Assembly: GCA_027686065.1 (NCBI GenBank)
Contig: JAQCTH010000078.1
Span: 1-16,701, forward strand
Source: Clostridiaceae bacterium AF10-41
GTDB lineage: Bacteria; Bacillota; Clostridia; Clostridiales; Clostridiaceae
Reading direction: 5' to 3'
DNA: 16,701 nt
Part shown: piece after piece, positions 16,165 to 16,701 of the stretch
How positions within the stretch are numbered: position 1 is the stretch's first letter
How the letters are laid out: each line of letters begins with the position of its first letter
The notes under the pieces: model-generated
The model's input: only the letters and a program-made list of their open reading frames with translations
Told to the model about the DNA's origin: nothing
The model's database searches: none
Translations under genes and position numbers: made by a program

Positions 16165-16695
16165 TTATGCTCTTTCCCATACAACAATCTTATAATTTTC
16201 TTTAAATCCCATCCATTTATATAAATTAATTGCAGCAGTATTACTACTATCAACTCTAATAGCTAATTCCTTTATTCCAGATTTTTTAGCATAAAGCACT
16301 ATATCATGCAAGAGTAATTTTCCTAGTCCGATGCCTCGGAAATCCTTTCTTATTCCAAAGTTAACTATGGTGTACATATCTCTATTAAATATTATTTGAC
16401 CATAACCAATATACAAATCATTAATCATTCCAAATATGCATAAATCTTTGAGAAAATAATCTTGAGTCATGTCACTATATATATCTTCTATAGTAAGAGG
16501 TCTTCTATTCCACTCACCAAAAATATCATTTTGAATATTACATCTTAATTCTTCATCTTTACCTATCATTAATTTTCTTGTAGAAAATAATGTAGGTGAA
16601 TTAAAGCGATTTTTAAAATTATAATTATTTGTAATTCTATTATAAATATCATAAATCCTTTCATTATTATCATAATTTTCTATATTCATTTTCAT
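16165..16695 (-). CDS. GNAT-family N-acetyltransferase, start may lie outside the window
   Basis: The visible 176 residues end in a GNAT acetyltransferase domain (about 65-176). The acetyl-CoA loop is RGIGLG (120-125), followed by KLLLHDIVLYAKKSG, and motif B is SSNTAAINLYKWMGF (150-164). Such enzymes acetylate an amine of a small molecule or protein; the substrate cannot be told from the sequence. The first 60 residues are polar, rich in Asn, and do not form a recognisable part of the fold. The frame stays open over the last two codons to the window edge and no ribosome site is visible before the ATG, so the true start may be further upstream. The protein could be the C-terminal domain of a larger, two-domain acetyltransferase. 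It has its own terminator before miaB. Confidence 0.85.
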   Translation of the reverse strand: MKMNIENYDNNERIYDIYNRITNNYNFKNRFNSPTLFSTRKLMIGKDEELRCNIQNDIFGEWNRRPLTIEDIYSDMTQDYFLKDLCIFGMINDLYIGYGQIIFNRDMYTIVNFGIRKDFRGIGLGKLLLHDIVLYAKKSGIKELAIRVDSSNTAAINLYKWMGFKENYKIVVWERA

Positions 16696-16701
16696 AAGTA
16701 A

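Overview
The window is very AT-rich DNA from a low-GC Gram-positive, almost certainly a Clostridium sensu stricto. The signs are AGGAGG-type ribosome binding sites, class I-alpha glutamine synthetase, a T-box leader, and the order glutamine synthetase - ANTAR antiterminator - glutamate synthase, which I recall from solventogenic clostridia. All recognisable genes but one are on the minus strand, so the transcription units read from high to low coordinates. No mobile element, CRISPR array, tRNA or rRNA was seen.

Layout from left to right. 1-455 is the 5' part of an unrecognised minus-strand gene that runs off the left edge. 623-1603 (+) is a membrane-anchored alpha/beta hydrolase. 1778-2461 (-) is a lone pyrE. 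2632-3060 (-) is a small secreted protein made of four ~20-residue repeats, with a perfect inverted repeat upstream. 3192-11206 (-) is the nitrogen-assimilation block glnA - nitR (ANTAR) - gltB - gltD. 11413-13058 (-) is an aminotransferase with an Lrp/AsnC regulator, preceded by an alanine-type T-box. 13438-14283 (-) is a TerC-family membrane protein with a possibly structured leader. 14586-15917 (-) is miaB. 16165-16695 (-) is a GNAT acetyltransferase that may begin beyond the right edge.

How it works together. GlnA makes glutamine and GltBD converts glutamine plus 2-oxoglutarate to glutamate, so the block encodes the GS-GOGAT ammonium-assimilation cycle. Between the glnA promoter and its start codon lies an intrinsic terminator. 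Its 5' arm overlaps a hairpin with a six-base A-x-x-G-x-x loop, the RNA signature bound by ANTAR antiterminators. The ANTAR protein encoded right after glnA is therefore the natural candidate to open this attenuator. Its receiver domain lacks the phosphorylation residues, so the nitrogen signal probably does not arrive by phosphotransfer. Immediately upstream, the regulator-aminotransferase pair is controlled by a T-box whose specifier reads GCA (alanine). I see no terminator between that operon and the glnA attenuator, so alanine and glutamine control may be stacked on one stretch of transcript.

The most interesting features are the glnA attenuator with its cognate regulator, the alanine T-box on a regulator/aminotransferase operon, and the unexplained leader of the TerC gene.
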